DNA from: Alphaproteobacteria bacterium
GTDB lineage: Bacteria; Pseudomonadota; Alphaproteobacteria; Rhizobiales; Beijerinckiaceae
DNA length: 6,270 nucleotides
Assembly: GCA_009920595.1 (NCBI GenBank)
Contig: RFZR01000102.1
Coordinates: 1 to 6,270, forward strand
Direction of reading: 5' to 3'
This document shows positions 1 through 5,771 of this stretch, one piece after another (positions within the stretch are counted from its first letter, which is position 1; each line of letters begins with the position of its first letter). The notes beneath the pieces were generated by a model that ran no database searches, had not been told where the DNA came from, and was given only the letters and a program-made list of their open reading frames with translations. Both the position numbers and the translations under genes were made by a program.

Positions 1-1
1 C

Positions 2-358
2 GGCCATATCCACGCCTGCGCCAACCGACCTGAAGTCTATTATGGCGAAAGCGGCGAAGGTTTGATGTTGCTCGAAACACCGGAAGGAGAAGTGCGCATT
101 CTCGAGGTGAAGCCGCGTGTCGCCGTCTATGTCCCGCCTTTCTGGATTCATCGCTCGGTCAATACCGGTGCCGTGCCTTTGGTGATGAGTTTCTTTTATC
201 CAAGCGATTCAGGGCAAGATTACAACATCATTGAAAAATCAGGTGGTATGGCGGTACGCATCATGGCGAACGGAACCGGATGGGAAGCGGTGAAAAACCC
301 AGCCTATAGACCGCGGAGCCAATCCGACATTGCTGCCGTTCATGCATCTGCAAGATGA
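2..358 (+). CDS. Cupin-type glucose-6-phosphate isomerase (archaeal-type PGI family), 3' part only
   Basis: The gene runs in from the left edge; 118 codons and the TGA stop are visible. The protein matches the archaeal/bacterial cupin phosphoglucose isomerase family, cytoplasmic metal-dependent enzymes that interconvert glucose-6-phosphate and fructose-6-phosphate. Visible signatures are the cupin metal motif G-H-I-H followed by E-V-Y-Y-G (two His and one Glu ligand, near the first visible residues), the V-P-P-F-W-I-H-R segment carrying the fourth ligand His, and the later F-Y-P-S-D-S-G-Q-D-Y motif. In the Pyrococcus furiosus enzyme the last motif reads A-D-A-G-H-D-Y, so an active-site His is Gln here. 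The family is about 190 residues long, so roughly 70 N-terminal residues lie outside the window. A polar tail of about 15 residues follows the usual family end. It is the first visible gene of the operon and ends 14 bases before the next gene. The substrate may be another hexose-6-phosphate; family assignment is firm, substrate less so. Confidence 0.88.
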   Translation, partial: GHIHACANRPEVYYGESGEGLMLLETPEGEVRILEVKPRVAVYVPPFWIHRSVNTGAVPLVMSFFYPSDSGQDYNIIEKSGGMAVRIMANGTGWEAVKNPAYRPRSQSDIAAVHASAR

Positions 359-372
359 AGAGTTGAACTAAG

Positions 373-1286
373 ATGAAATTGACTCCGGCGACACAACCGA
401 CGATCTATTTTATCGGCGTGACCACATCGAGTTCGATGATCATGAGCGTGTTTCCGAAATGGGCTAAATTTCTTGGCCTTCACGATGCGGTGATAAAAGG
501 CATTGATCTTAAGCTCCATGATGATCCTGCGCGCTATCGCGATGTTGTGAATTTCATAAAGCATGATCCACTTTCACGCGGCGCGCTGGTAACAACACAT
601 AAGCTTGATCTCTTCCATGCGGCATCCAATTTGGTCTTTCAAAACGTGACGGGAAACTGGTTTGTCATGCTAAAGATCCAATCTCGTCCGGTCTCACGAT
701 TGATGGATTTTTGCCGAAAAGCCATTTCAACAAAACGAAAGCCGATGCCTTTATCATCGGCGCGGGCGGTTCAGCGATTGCCATCAGCTGGCATTTGATG
801 ACGATGTTAGAGGAACAAGACCGTCCTCGAAATCTCTTCATCGCCGATCGTGATCCCGTGCGGCTTGATCATATTCGCGAAATCCACGCGAAGGCTAAAA
901 CAACAATCGCGGTCAGCTATCATCTTGTGAAAAGCGCAGACGAGAATGACGCCATCATCGCCAAACTTGCGGCAGGCTCTTTGATCGTCAACGCCACTGG
1001 TCTTGGCAAAGACGCTCCCGGTTCGCCCATTACAGATGCCGCGCTTTTGCCGGAACAGGCGATCATTTGGGAATTGAATTATCGCGGCGATCTCGTTTTC
1101 CTTGATCAGGCGAAAGCCCAACACGCTGCGCGGCATCTTCAGATCGAAGATGGTTGGATTTATTTCATTCATGGCTGGACACAGGTCATTGGTGAAGTGT
1201 TTGATGTGACCATTCCTACCGAAGGCCTCGTCTTTGATGAGATCTCGAAAATCGCGGCGCACGCTTCCGGTATAAGACCTCAGTGA
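373..1286 (+). pseudogene. Shikimate-dehydrogenase-like oxidoreductase, disrupted by frameshift/deletion near 630-645
   Basis: Two reading frames encode consecutive parts of one shikimate-dehydrogenase-like NAD(P) oxidoreductase. The first frame, from ATG 373, gives the N-terminal substrate domain, including I-G-V-T-T-S-S-S and A-L-V-T-T-H-K with the presumed catalytic Lys, and stays convincing to about base 639. The rest of that frame, to a stop at 798, is unrelated to the family. The second frame picks up at about base 636 with L-S-K-R-D-G-K and continues with C-H-A-K-D-P-I-S-S-G (presumed catalytic Asp), the Rossmann motif I-G-A-G-G-S-A-I-A near 751, and on to TGA 1284-1286. About 15 residues expected between the two halves are missing, and the frame change fits a deletion of about 46 bases (any length of 3n+1). 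A repaired gene would encode about 319 residues. A weak GAAGAG ribosome-binding sequence lies at 357-362. The product is probably non-functional, unless the break is an assembly error. The true substrate is unknown; operon context argues for a sugar-derived compound rather than aromatic biosynthesis. Confidence 0.8.
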
Positions 1287-1326
1287 TAGAGAGCCTCAAT
1301 TCATTCACCGGCATGGAAACTTCGAT

Positions 1327-2403
1327 ATGAGCGGCAAAAATACAAAAAGGCTTAAAATCGGCGTGCTCGGATGTGGGCAAATTGCGCAAGCCGCGCATTT
1401 TGAGAGCTGCACAAAGGCACGTAATGCCGAGCTTTATGCCATTTGCGATCTTGCCGATGATTTGCGTTCGCGGATGGCGGCAACACACGCGCCACAAAAA
1501 TCCTATGCCGATTATGAGACGATGCTTGCTGATCCGGACGTCGAAGCTGTGATTATCGCAACCGCCGATCAATGGCATGTGCCGATGTCTATTCGTGCGC
1601 TCGAAGCCGGTAAACATGTGTTGTGTGAAAAGCCGATAGCGACCTCACTTGATGATGTGCTCGTTCTTGAAGAGGCCGTCAAAAAATCAGGCAAATTATT
1701 GCAGATCGGCCATATGAAACGGTTCGATGAAGGCTTGATGGAAGCAAAGCGCTTTATCGATTCTGAAATGGGTAATCTCGTAGCGTTGAAAGCCTGGTAT
1801 TGTGATTCAACCCATCGCTACGCGATGACGGATGCGGTACAGCCGCTGATCGTAACAAGTGCGAATGCCAAAAAGCCCGCTGGTAATCCAAAAGCGGATT
1901 TGAAGCGCTATTATATGCTCGCGCATGGCAGTCACCTTGTCGATACAGCCCGCTTTTTCGCGGGCGAGATTGTTGCGGTCACCGCAAAGCTTTCTGATCA
2001 GCGCGGCATGTATTGCTGGTTTGTTGATGTTGAATTTGCCAATGGCGCATTGGGCCATCTTGATCTCACAGTGGCCATCCGCATGGACTGGCATGAGGGG
2101 TTCCAGATTTATGGCCAACACGGGAGTGTGATCGGAAAGACCTATAATCCCTGGTATTATAAATCGAGCGATGTTGAAATTTTCCGCGAAAAGGAAGCGG
2201 GCAGTTTTCGCCCTCTTGGTGCCGACGGTCATTTTTATCGCCGTCAAGTCGAAGCTTTTGCCGACACGATTTTGACCGGTGCGCCGATGCGTGGTGCCGA
2301 TATTGGCGACGGTGTGGCTTCTGTGCGCGCGATGATCGCGATTGCGCGCTCTGTTGAGACAGGCAAGACCGTGCGCCTTGACTCAGTCGCAGGCGCACTC
2401 TGA
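1327..2403 (+). CDS. Gfo/Idh/MocA-family NAD(P)-dependent sugar oxidoreductase
   Basis: This 358-residue cytoplasmic protein has the full length and layout of the Gfo/Idh/MocA family, which oxidises or reduces a hydroxyl of sugars, inositols or their derivatives. The N-terminal Rossmann fold carries G-C-G-Q-I-A at residues 15-20 for the dinucleotide. The family signature C-E-K-P lies at 100-103, with Lys 102 the presumed catalytic residue. The C-terminal sheet domain carries A-H-G-S-H-L-V-D at 199-206, where His 203 and Asp 206 match the family's catalytic G-x-H-x-x-D positions. The ATG at 1327 fits the domain start; only a weak GGAA at 1315-1318 precedes it. It begins 40 bases after the broken dehydrogenase gene, and its TGA overlaps the next ATG by one base, so it is probably translationally coupled to the TIM-barrel gene. 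Family members next to TIM-barrel isomerases often make or consume keto-sugars; C3 chemistry here is inference. Known alternatives are inositol or glucose-fructose type activities. Confidence 0.92.
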   Translation: MSGKNTKRLKIGVLGCGQIAQAAHFESCTKARNAELYAICDLADDLRSRMAATHAPQKSYADYETMLADPDVEAVIIATADQWHVPMSIRALEAGKHVLCEKPIATSLDDVLVLEEAVKKSGKLLQIGHMKRFDEGLMEAKRFIDSEMGNLVALKAWYCDSTHRYAMTDAVQPLIVTSANAKKPAGNPKADLKRYYMLAHGSHLVDTARFFAGEIVAVTAKLSDQRGMYCWFVDVEFANGALGHLDLTVAIRMDWHEGFQIYGQHGSVIGKTYNPWYYKSSDVEIFREKEAGSFRPLGADGHFYRRQVEAFADTILTGAPMRGADIGDGVASVRAMIAIARSVETGKTVRLDSVAGAL

Positions 2404-3242
2404 TGCAGCTCGGAATATTCGCAAAGACGTTTCCAGGCTCAAATCCTGAGAGTGTTTTGTCGTCTGTTGCGAATGCGGGATTTCATGCAGCCCATTATAA
2501 TTGGGCCTGTTCCGGTCTTGCCTCCATGCCCGATGAGATTCCTGCGGGTTATGCGGAAAATGTCGCTGAGACGGCCCTACGCCATAAAGTGAAAATGGTA
2601 GGTTTATCGGCAACATGGAATATGGCGCATCCCGACCCGGCTGTTCGGCAAAAGGGCCTTGCGCGGCTCGAGGTGATGGCGGCCAAAGCGTCTGTCCTTG
2701 GTGCACGCCTCATCACTCTCTGTACCGGCACGCGTGATCCAGAGGATCAATGGCGCTATCATCCGGATAATCAAACATCGGAGGCATGGCGTGATATGAT
2801 GGCCTCGATGCGCGAAGCGGTTTCGATTGCTGAGCGGTATAATTTGCTTCTGGGGATTGAGCCAGAGCTTGCAAATATCATCAATGATGTCGACGCAACA
2901 GAGCGGCTCTTTTCTGAAATTTCATCAACACGTTTGAAGCTTATTCTTGATCCCGCAAATTTATTTGAGAACGCATCTCAAAGTGATGTGAAAGCCCTTG
3001 TTGAGAAAGCCATGACAAAGCTTGGATCACACCTCGCCATGGCGCATGCGAAGGATCGTAATGCCAAAGGCGAGTTTGTTGCCGTTGGCAAGGGCATTGT
3101 TGATTTCGAACATTTTATTCAAAGCTTGAAAGTGATTGGCTTTGATGGGCCGCTTGTCACACATGGTTTGACACCGGAAGAAGCGCCAGGGGTCTATAAT
3201 TTCCTTCATACGATTTTTTTAAAGCACGGTTGTCTCGGATGA
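2403..3242 (+). CDS. Xylose-isomerase-like TIM-barrel sugar isomerase/epimerase
   Basis: This 279-residue protein has the size and pattern of the xylose-isomerase-like TIM-barrel superfamily (IolE/IolI, tagatose epimerase and similar enzymes), cytoplasmic metal enzymes acting on sugars or keto-sugars. Candidate metal ligands sit at strand ends in the expected order: Glu 153 (G-I-E-P-E), Asp 183 (L-I-L-D-P-A-N) and His 215 (M-A-H-A-K-D). The fourth ligand, usually Glu on the last strand, falls at L-V-T-H-G-L, so His 254 may replace it. Asn 186 stands where many relatives have His. The start is fixed by a T-G-A-T-G overlap with the oxidoreductase gene, and the end overlaps the hydrolase start as A-T-G-A. 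A run of seven T at 3214-3220 near the end creates a possible slippery site. The exact reaction (epimerase, isomerase, dehydratase or keto-glycoside lyase) cannot be told; pairing with a Gfo/Idh enzyme suggests a 3-keto-sugar-type substrate. Confidence 0.85.
   Translation: MQLGIFAKTFPGSNPESVLSSVANAGFHAAHYNWACSGLASMPDEIPAGYAENVAETALRHKVKMVGLSATWNMAHPDPAVRQKGLARLEVMAAKASVLGARLITLCTGTRDPEDQWRYHPDNQTSEAWRDMMASMREAVSIAERYNLLLGIEPELANIINDVDATERLFSEISSTRLKLILDPANLFENASQSDVKALVEKAMTKLGSHLAMAHAKDRNAKGEFVAVGKGIVDFEHFIQSLKVIGFDGPLVTHGLTPEEAPGVYNFLHTIFLKHGCLG
3215..3221 (+). other. Possible -1 frameshift slippery heptamer (T TTT TTA)
   Basis: In the reading frame of the TIM-barrel gene the codons are TTT TTA preceded by T, which is a canonical X-XXY-YYZ heptamer. 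A -1 slip here would enter the frame of the downstream hydrolase with no stop before its ATG at 3239, giving a TIM-barrel/hydrolase fusion. No clear upstream Shine-Dalgarno-like stimulator or strong downstream hairpin was seen by eye, so it may be chance. Confidence 0.25.
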
Positions 3243-4066
3243 CAGCGCGTCCCTTTATGACATCTGACGGTGTGAAGCTTGCTCTGCACGAGCGTGGTCA
3301 AGGTCATTGCCATTTTATCTTTCAACATGGACTTTGCGGGGCAGCTACCCAACCAGCAGAAGTGATGCCCGAGCTTGACGATATTCGTTTGCTTACTTTG
3401 GAATGCCGCGGCCATGGCCTTTCCGAGGCGGGTAAAACGGAGAAATTTTCAATCAAGCAGTTCGCCGATGATGTCGCCGAAGTGATTGGGGAAATTGGTC
3501 ATCCCGTCATTTTGGGCGGCATCTCAATGGGGGCAGCGATTTCCTTGCGCCTTGCGGTAACGCGGCCTGAGCTTATTCGTGCATTGGTCGTGGCGCGTCC
3601 AGCATGGGTCACAGGCCATGCGCCCGACAATATGAAGCCGAACGCATTCGTCGGTGAGTTGCTTTCGAATATGAGCGCGAAAGACGCTGAAGAGCACTTT
3701 CTCAACTCTGCAATCGCACGCCAACTTGGAGCAGAAGCGCCTGACAATTTACAATCGCTGAAGGGCTTTTTTCACCGCGCACCGCAAGAGGTCACCGCCG
3801 CGCTGTTAACGCGGATTTCGGCGGATGGTCCTGATATCGACCGCGCGCAAGTAAAAAAGATTAAAGCGCCGACACTCGTTATTGGGCATGAGGATGATTT
3901 TATTCACCCTTTGTCTTATGCAAAAGACTTGGCAGGTCTTATTTCTCATTCTGAACTTACCATCATCACGTCAAAGACACGTGATAAAGTTCAATATATC
4001 TCTGATTTTCAAAATGCTCTGTCACAATTTTTAACAAAGGTTTGTCATGCCGAAGCCTCACGCTGA
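3239..4066 (+). CDS. Alpha/beta-hydrolase fold protein
   Basis: The protein is 275 residues from the ATG at 3239 and covers a complete alpha/beta-hydrolase fold. Numbered from that ATG, the oxyanion-type F-Q-H-G-L lies at 28-32, C-R-G-H-G-L-S at 56-62, the nucleophile elbow G-I-S-M-G with Ser 96, and the acid region G-H-E-D-D-F-I-H-P at 216-224 with Asp 220 the likely acid. The catalytic His expected about 20 residues before the C-terminal F-L is not visible: the segment reads S-K-T-R-D-K-V-Q-Y at about 245-253, with Lys in that area. No signal peptide is present, so it should be cytoplasmic. The ATG overlaps the upstream TGA by four bases, implying translational coupling; an in-frame TTG at 3230 is a less likely start. 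It ends 20 bases inside the epimerase gene. In this operon it may hydrolyse an ester, lactone or C-C bond of a sugar derivative, but the substrate is unknown. Confidence 0.85.
   Translation: MTARPFMTSDGVKLALHERGQGHCHFIFQHGLCGAATQPAEVMPELDDIRLLTLECRGHGLSEAGKTEKFSIKQFADDVAEVIGEIGHPVILGGISMGAAISLRLAVTRPELIRALVVARPAWVTGHAPDNMKPNAFVGELLSNMSAKDAEEHFLNSAIARQLGAEAPDNLQSLKGFFHRAPQEVTAALLTRISADGPDIDRAQVKKIKAPTLVIGHEDDFIHPLSYAKDLAGLISHSELTIITSKTRDKVQYISDFQNALSQFLTKVCHAEASR
4036..4040 (+). promoter_or_regulatory. Ribosome-binding site of the epimerase gene
   Basis: AAAGG lies six bases before ATG 4047, inside the end of the hydrolase gene. It supports the overlapping start at 4047 rather than a later one and lets the epimerase be translated with its own initiation signal. 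Confidence 0.6.
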
Positions 4067-4739
4067 TTGGTTTTTGAATTTGCCGAAAGACCGGTTGATC
4101 GCCGAATTTTCGATGTGGTCGGCTGATCTTGTTCGTTTGGCGGATGATGCCGAGAGAATCGCGCCTCATGCAGATCTGCTTCATATTGATGTTGCCGACG
4201 GACATTTTGCCCCAGCGCTTCTCTTCTTTCCCGATCTGGTCGCCCGTATTCGTCAGGTAAGTGCAACGCCGATCCATATTCATTTAATGACTGCCGATCA
4301 GGTTTTGCATTCACAGATTGATCAATTCGCGGAAGCGGGAGCCGATTTGATTTCAATCCATTGTGAAAACGCGAATGCGGCAACAGCGCTTGGTTATATA
4401 AAGACTCTCGGTCTTAAAGCCGGAATGGTTTTGAAAGTTGATACGCCTGTTACACGCGTGAAACCATTTCTTCCGCAGCTCGATTTTGTCACATTGCTTG
4501 GTACGGCGATTGGCGTGAAAGGGCAGGGACTTGATCCTTCAGCAACCAAGCGATTGAAAGACGTCAAAGCTCTGATTGCAGAAACAGAACGTCGCATTGT
4601 GCTTGCGGCGGATGGCGGCATTCGCGAAAACACCGTGCCGGATTTGCGCAAAGCGGGTGCAGAAACAGTTGTTCTTGGTTCGCTTGCTTTTGGCGCACCT
4701 GATCTTGCTGCCCGCATGGCGTGGTTGAAGGCGTTGTAA
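4047..4739 (+). CDS. Ribulose-phosphate 3-epimerase-family protein (possible hexulose-phosphate 3-epimerase)
   Basis: This 230-residue protein has the length and motif order of the ribulose-phosphate 3-epimerase family, cytoplasmic TIM barrels that invert C3 of a ketose phosphate. The family metal ligands and acid/base residues are in place: His 46 and Asp 48 in H-I-D-V-A-D-G-H-F, His 79 in H-L-M, and Asp 189 in A-A-D-G-G-I. The N-terminal S-M-W-S-A-D matches the usual S-I-L-S-A-D. The strand that in classical enzymes reads M-T-V-x-P-G-F-x-G-Q is instead L-L-G-T-A-I-G-V-K-G-Q-G (150-161), and the C-terminal V-L-G-S-L-A-F retains the phosphate-side G-S. This divergence, together with the kinase and hexose-phosphate isomerase neighbours, favours a substrate such as allulose-6-phosphate (AlsE-like role) over the housekeeping pentose enzyme; that is inference. 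It overlaps the hydrolase gene by 20 bases and is followed by the kinase after 14 bases. Confidence 0.87.
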   Translation: MPKPHADWFLNLPKDRLIAEFSMWSADLVRLADDAERIAPHADLLHIDVADGHFAPALLFFPDLVARIRQVSATPIHIHLMTADQVLHSQIDQFAEAGADLISIHCENANAATALGYIKTLGLKAGMVLKVDTPVTRVKPFLPQLDFVTLLGTAIGVKGQGLDPSATKRLKDVKALIAETERRIVLAADGGIRENTVPDLRKAGAETVVLGSLAFGAPDLAARMAWLKAL

Positions 4740-4742
4740 GGG
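4738..4742 (+). promoter_or_regulatory. Probable ribosome-binding site of the ROK kinase gene
   Basis: AAGGG overlaps the epimerase stop codon and lies 11 bases before ATG 4754. The spacing is slightly long, but it is the best Shine-Dalgarno match nearby and favours 4754 over the upstream in-frame GTG at 4721, which has none. Confidence 0.45.
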
Positions 4743-4753
4743 TATCAGCGGCG

Positions 4754-5722
4754 ATGAACGTCACCAAGGAAGACGTGATCCTGGCGATTGATTTAGGGGG
4801 CACACAATTGCGTGCAGCCCTTATTGATGCGTCAGGTCAAATTCTTTCACGCGAAGCAACGCGCACGGATGTAGTTGGTGGCCCTGATGCAGTCATTGAG
4901 CAAATTGCTGCGTTGTCTCAGCGTCTGTTATCGGCAAGGCCAAGCAGCAAGATTATTTGCGCCGGTATTTCATGTCCTGGTCCACTTGATACGCATGAGG
5001 GACGTACATTTAATCTTGCGACCCTGCCGGGCTATGACGGTTTTCCCTTTGCCTCGCGGGCGCGCGAGAGGCTTGGTGTGCCGGTTGTGCTTGAGCATGA
5101 TGGACACGCAGCCGCCTATGGCGAATGGAAGCAGGGTGCAGGACGCGGCTTTGATGATTTCATCTATCTGACCGTCTCAACGGGCCTTGGTGGGGGCGCG
5201 GTTGTGAATGGCCGATTGTTGCGCGGTGCAGGTGGTATGGCCGCTCATGTAGGACACATGACGGTTGTTCCTGATGGTCCGCTCTGTGGTTGTGGCAATC
5301 GCGGGTGTTGGGAACTCTTTGCATCTGGCACATCGTTTCTGGCGCGCGTGCGGCAACGCGCTGATATTGATCATTGGCTTGGATTAAAGGAGTTCGGACG
5401 AGAATTTAAATCTGAAGATGTTTTTAATGCTGCACGCAAAGGCGATTTATTCGCTGACGAAATGATAAAAATTGAAGGGGAGTGGCTGGGTCTCGGGATT
5501 GTTAGCATACTTCATCTTTTTAATCCCAAGCGGATTGTGATTGGTGGGGGCATGTCCGCAAATTTTGATCTTTTGCTTCCGGGAATTGAAGCCTATATTG
5601 ATAAAAATGCGATGGCACCTTTTCGTAATATCTCCATTGTCAAAGCGGCGTTGGGTGATAATGCCGGTTTAGTCGGTGTATCATTTTTGGCTAAAGAGAC
5701 TTCTCATCGAAAAGGTCAATGA
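4754..5722 (+). CDS. ROK-family sugar kinase
   Basis: This 322-residue protein carries the complete ROK (repressor, ORF, kinase) kinase pattern and would phosphorylate a hexose with ATP in the cytoplasm. Numbered from ATG 4754, the ATP phosphate motif D-L-G-G-T is at 13-17, the catalytic Asp is 116 in E-H-D-G-H-A-A-A, S-T-G-L-G-G-G is at 142-148, and the ROK zinc site is His 168 plus C-G-C-G-N-R-G-C (Cys 178, 180, 185), followed by Glu 187. A C-terminal I-G-G-G at 263-266 belongs to the nucleotide-binding domain. No N-terminal helix-turn-helix is present, so it is a kinase rather than a NagC/Mlc-type repressor. Two sugar-contact positions differ from glucokinases: E-N-D is E-H-D at 114-116, and the usual G-E-x-G-H is A-H-V-G-H (His 165), suggesting a substrate other than glucose. 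The start at 4754 gives a normal family N-terminus; an in-frame GTG at 4721 inside the epimerase gene would only add an unconserved-looking tail. It is the last gene of the operon, ahead of a hairpin. Confidence 0.9.
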   Translation: MNVTKEDVILAIDLGGTQLRAALIDASGQILSREATRTDVVGGPDAVIEQIAALSQRLLSARPSSKIICAGISCPGPLDTHEGRTFNLATLPGYDGFPFASRARERLGVPVVLEHDGHAAAYGEWKQGAGRGFDDFIYLTVSTGLGGGAVVNGRLLRGAGGMAAHVGHMTVVPDGPLCGCGNRGCWELFASGTSFLARVRQRADIDHWLGLKEFGREFKSEDVFNAARKGDLFADEMIKIEGEWLGLGIVSILHLFNPKRIVIGGGMSANFDLLLPGIEAYIDKNAMAPFRNISIVKAALGDNAGLVGVSFLAKETSHRKGQ

Positions 5723-5726
5723 AGTA

Positions 5727-5757
5727 ATAAAGGAGCCGAACGTGACGGCCCCTTTAT
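5727..5757. terminator. Putative bidirectional terminator hairpin between convergent genes
   Basis: ATAAAGGAGCCG (5727-5738) pairs with CGGCCCCTTTAT (5746-5757) around the seven-base loop AACGTGA, giving 12 pairs with one A-C mismatch. The stem has a G+C-rich core with A/T at its base, so U-rich sequence follows the core in both directions, though there is no long T-tract. It lies 4 bases after the kinase stop and 14 bases past the fasciclin stop, the expected place for a shared terminator. Confidence 0.6.
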
Positions 5758-5771
5758 CACATCGATCAAGA

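Noticed and set aside
600..680. Programmed frameshifting to join the two halves of the shikimate-dehydrogenase-like gene
   Set aside because: A simple slip would still leave about 15 conserved family residues missing, and no clear slippery heptamer in the right phase was seen, so a deletion explains the data better.
807..1262. Long reverse-strand open frames opposite the operon, such as 807-1262, 1216-1617 and 1807-2247
   Set aside because: Their translations show no recognisable motifs, and they lie opposite forward genes with strong family signatures, so they are shadows.
711..1286. An independent gene starting at TTG 711 in the third forward frame
   Set aside because: The same frame already encodes shikimate-dehydrogenase-family sequence from about 636, no ribosome-binding site precedes 711, and the N-terminal half lies directly upstream in another frame. 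It is the 3' half of a broken gene.
3230..3238. TTG at 3230 as the hydrolase start
   Set aside because: The ATG at 3239 overlaps the upstream stop as A-T-G-A, the typical coupled arrangement, and the extra three residues add nothing recognisable.
4721..4753. GTG at 4721 as the ROK kinase start
   Set aside because: No ribosome-binding sequence precedes it, and it would add an 11-residue tail lying partly inside the epimerase gene. ATG 4754 has AAGGG upstream and a normal family N-terminus.
5723..5771. A small RNA or promoter in the gap between the kinase and fasciclin genes
   Set aside because: The 49-base gap lies between convergent genes and is mostly taken up by the hairpin; no -35/-10 pair was visible.
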